From Comamonadaceae bacterium (GTDB taxonomy: Bacteria > Pseudomonadota > Gammaproteobacteria > Burkholderiales > Burkholderiaceae_C): a stretch of DNA of 6,575 nt. The notes below the pieces were generated by a model. The model ran no database searches, was not told the DNA's origin, and saw only the letters and a list, made by a program, of their open reading frames with translations. This document shows, piece by piece, positions 5,467 to 6,575 of this stretch. The position numbers and the translations under genes are program-made. The first letter of the stretch is position 1. The number at the start of each line of letters is the position of its first letter. The stretch lies in the NCBI GenBank assembly GCA_947371775.1, contig CANBQX010000108.1:1-6575 (forward strand), read 5' to 3'.

Positions 5467-5961
5467 ATGAACCGCAATCTCTCTCTCGCCCTGATCGTTG
5501 CCGCTGCCTTGTTGACCAGCCAGGCCTTTGCCCAAACCGTCGACGTCAAAGACGCCTGGGCGCGTGCCACGGTGCAAGGCCAAAAAGCCAGTGGTGCGTT
5601 CATGACGCTCACCGCCAAAGCGGATAGCACCCTGGTGGGCGTCAGCAGCAGTGTGGCCGGACTGGCCCAGGTGCATGAAATGAAGATGGACGGCAGCGTC
5701 ATGCAAATGCGCGCGCTTCCTGATGGCCTGCGCCTGCCCGCAGGCAAGGCGGTCGAGCTCAAGCCCGGCAGCTTTCATGTGATGCTGATGGACTTGAAAG
5801 TGCCTTTGCAAAAAGACACCACGATTCCAGTGACGCTGCGCTTCAAAGACGCCAAGGGCACGGAGAGCACGCTGGACATCAAAGTGCCAGTCAGCACCGC
5901 TGCACCCAAGGGCGACGCCGGTGGACACCAGCACATGCATGAGGCGCCCGCCAAGCCTTAA
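5467..5961 (+). CDS. PCu(A)C family periplasmic copper chaperone
   Basis: A 164-residue exported copper(I) chaperone of the family known as PccA/PcuC/DR1885, which delivers copper to the CuA or CuB site of cytochrome oxidases, often together with Sco proteins. The signal peptide MNRNLSLALIVAAALLTSQAFA (1-22, read as a short basic start plus hydrophobic core ending AFA) precedes QTVDVKDAWARAT. The metal motif is H70-x10-M81-x22-H104-x-M106, within VHEMKMDG, MQMR and GSFHVMLMDLK, matching the His-Met-His-Met ligand set of the family. After the domain (ending near 142), the tail GGHQHMHEA (152-160) adds three histidines and a methionine, a likely extra copper site. The ATG at 5467 has the best Shine-Dalgarno in the window: GGAG at 5458-5461, five bases upstream. 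It sits between ycnI and the receptor gene and is probably co-transcribed with both. No oxidase gene is visible in the window. Confidence 0.95.
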   Translation: MNRNLSLALIVAAALLTSQAFAQTVDVKDAWARATVQGQKASGAFMTLTAKADSTLVGVSSSVAGLAQVHEMKMDGSVMQMRALPDGLRLPAGKAVELKPGSFHVMLMDLKVPLQKDTTIPVTLRFKDAKGTESTLDIKVPVSTAAPKGDAGGHQHMHEAPAKP

Positions 5962-5974
5962 GGGCTGATTTCGT

Positions 5975-5991
5975 CCTGCGCTTGCCGCAGG
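5975..5991 (+). other. Short GC hairpin after the PCu(A)C gene
   Basis: CCTGCG, loop CTTGC, CGCAGG; a perfect 6-bp stem 13 bases after the stop codon. It is followed by TCCTTCGCG, not a T tract, so it is a poor intrinsic terminator. It may protect the 3' end of the upstream message or simply be chance in GC-rich DNA. Confidence 0.3.
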
Positions 5992-6014
5992 TCCTTCGCG
6001 CCGCCGTTTTATTG

Positions 6015-6036
6015 CACCTGGCCGATTGGCAGGGTG
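6015..6036 (+). other. Imperfect hairpin in the leader of the TonB receptor gene
   Basis: CACCTGGCC pairs with GGCAGGGTG around a GATT loop, with one G/A mismatch and one G-T wobble. It lies 42 bases before the receptor ATG, in a 117-base gap that otherwise holds no gene. Possible role in lowering receptor expression relative to the chaperones; unproven. Confidence 0.25.
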
Positions 6037-6078
6037 TGTGCCTGCGCGGACGCAAACCATTCATTGATCGCAATCACC

Positions 6079-6575
6079 ATGAGAAAAAATCCTCTCGCGC
6101 TGGCGCTGGCCATCGCATTCCCCCTGTCCCTCTCTTTGTCGGCGGCTGCGCAGACAGCAGCGACTTCCGCAAATCCCGCTGACGAGACTGCACCCGTCAA
6201 ATCGCTGGGTATGGTCACGGTGGTGGGCGGACGCCCAACATCCCTGCCCACCGAAATTCCCACCACGATTGAGGGCATTTCCCGCACCCAGATTGAGCAA
6301 ACCATCAACGCCACTGATAGCGAAGATGTGCTCAAGTACCTTCCGAGCCTGGTGGTGCGCAGGCGCTACATCGGCGACTACAACCATGCGGTGCTGTCCA
6401 GTCGCGCGTCCGGCACCGGCAACAGCGCGCGCTCGGCGGTCTATGCCGATGGCATTCTGCTCTCCAACTACCTGGGCAATGGTGCGACCTATGCGCCGCG
6501 CTGGGGCATGGTGACGCCTGAAGAAATTGAACGGGCCGATGTGATGTACGGCCCGTTTTCCGCAGCTTACCCTGG
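6079..6575 (+). CDS. TonB-dependent outer-membrane receptor, N-terminal part (3' truncated); likely copper importer
   Basis: The first 165 residues of an outer-membrane active transporter; the window ends within the plug domain, so no stop is present. MRKNPLALALAIAF...SAAA (1-24) is a signal peptide cut before QT. MVTVVGGRP (45-53) is in TonB-box/plug-entry position. The plug follows: EGISRTQIEQT (65-75), EDVLKYLPSLVVRRRYIGD (82-100), SSRASGTGNSARSAVYADG (107-125), and PRWGMVTPEEIERADVMYGP (140-159), the usual plug ending before FSAAYPG. Partners are the TonB-ExbB-ExbD complex. Substrate cannot be read from the plug; copper is inferred from the upstream cruR-ycnI-PCu(A)C genes and from the comparable Bordetella cruR-bfrG arrangement. 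Haem or siderophore uptake is the alternative. The ATG at 6079 lacks a Shine-Dalgarno, and the 117-base gap before it makes coupling to the chaperone gene unlikely. Confidence 0.92.
   Translation, partial: MRKNPLALALAIAFPLSLSLSAAAQTAATSANPADETAPVKSLGMVTVVGGRPTSLPTEIPTTIEGISRTQIEQTINATDSEDVLKYLPSLVVRRRYIGDYNHAVLSSRASGTGNSARSAVYADGILLSNYLGNGATYAPRWGMVTPEEIERADVMYGPFSAAYP

Noticed and set aside
5452..6060. A 202-residue minus-strand frame opposite the PCu(A)C gene
   Set aside because: No recognisable domain or start context; the plus strand has a signal peptide, a full copper motif and a good ribosome site.
6063..6076. Fur- or metalloregulator-type operator before the TonB receptor (TGAT/ATCA and ATTG/CAAT repeats)
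   Set aside because: The arms are only four bases, overlap the start region and do not match a Fur box or a CueR-type dyad.
1..6575. Mobile elements, CRISPR arrays, tRNAs, phage or toxin-antitoxin genes
   Set aside because: No repeats, transposase or integrase motifs, cloverleaf-like segments or compositional break were seen on either strand.

Overview
The window looks like GC-rich chromosomal DNA from a betaproteobacterium of the order Burkholderiales, probably Comamonadaceae. This is inferred from the beta-type GlnE C-terminus, the FAH-family protein and the start-codon-proximal promoter style, not from a database search. It holds eight protein genes, two of them cut by the window edges. 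There is no sign of a tRNA, rRNA, CRISPR array, insertion sequence or recent transfer, and no gene-free stretch exceeds 300 bases.

Left part (1-1984, + strand): the 3' third of glnE (glutamine synthetase adenylyltransferase), then a complete FAH-family gene. The FAH protein keeps its overall scaffold but appears to have lost most metal-binding and catalytic positions.

Middle part (1994-4304, - strand): a three-gene cluster read right to left, made of a VOC/glyoxalase-fold protein, a MarC-family membrane protein and a 432-residue tandem DsbA/HCCA-isomerase-like protein. Consecutive genes overlap by ATGA, so they are probably one translationally coupled transcript. Their common job is unknown.

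Right part (4332 to the end, + strand): a copper-linked operon. It begins with a 121-residue DUF2946 protein that has a CxxC motif and an R-x-P-P tail three residues before its stop. A 181-base leader follows with a C-rich stretch and a hairpin, then a YcnI/DUF1775 periplasmic copper-binding protein, a PCu(A)C copper chaperone, and the start of a TonB-dependent outer-membrane receptor. This matches CruR, the copper-responsive upstream ORF of Bordetella pertussis. There, copper sensing by the nascent DUF2946 peptide relieves ribosome arrest and allows Rho to stop transcription before the transporter genes. The likely logic here is that when copper is scarce the ribosome stalls on the first gene, the operon is read, and receptor, YcnI and PCu(A)C import and hand on copper. 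When copper is plentiful, Rho ends the transcript in the leader.

A 41-base divergent region separates the minus-strand cluster from the copper operon. Both starts, and that of the FAH gene, have a -10-like hexamer only 6-8 bases before the ATG and no Shine-Dalgarno, which suggests leaderless mRNAs.
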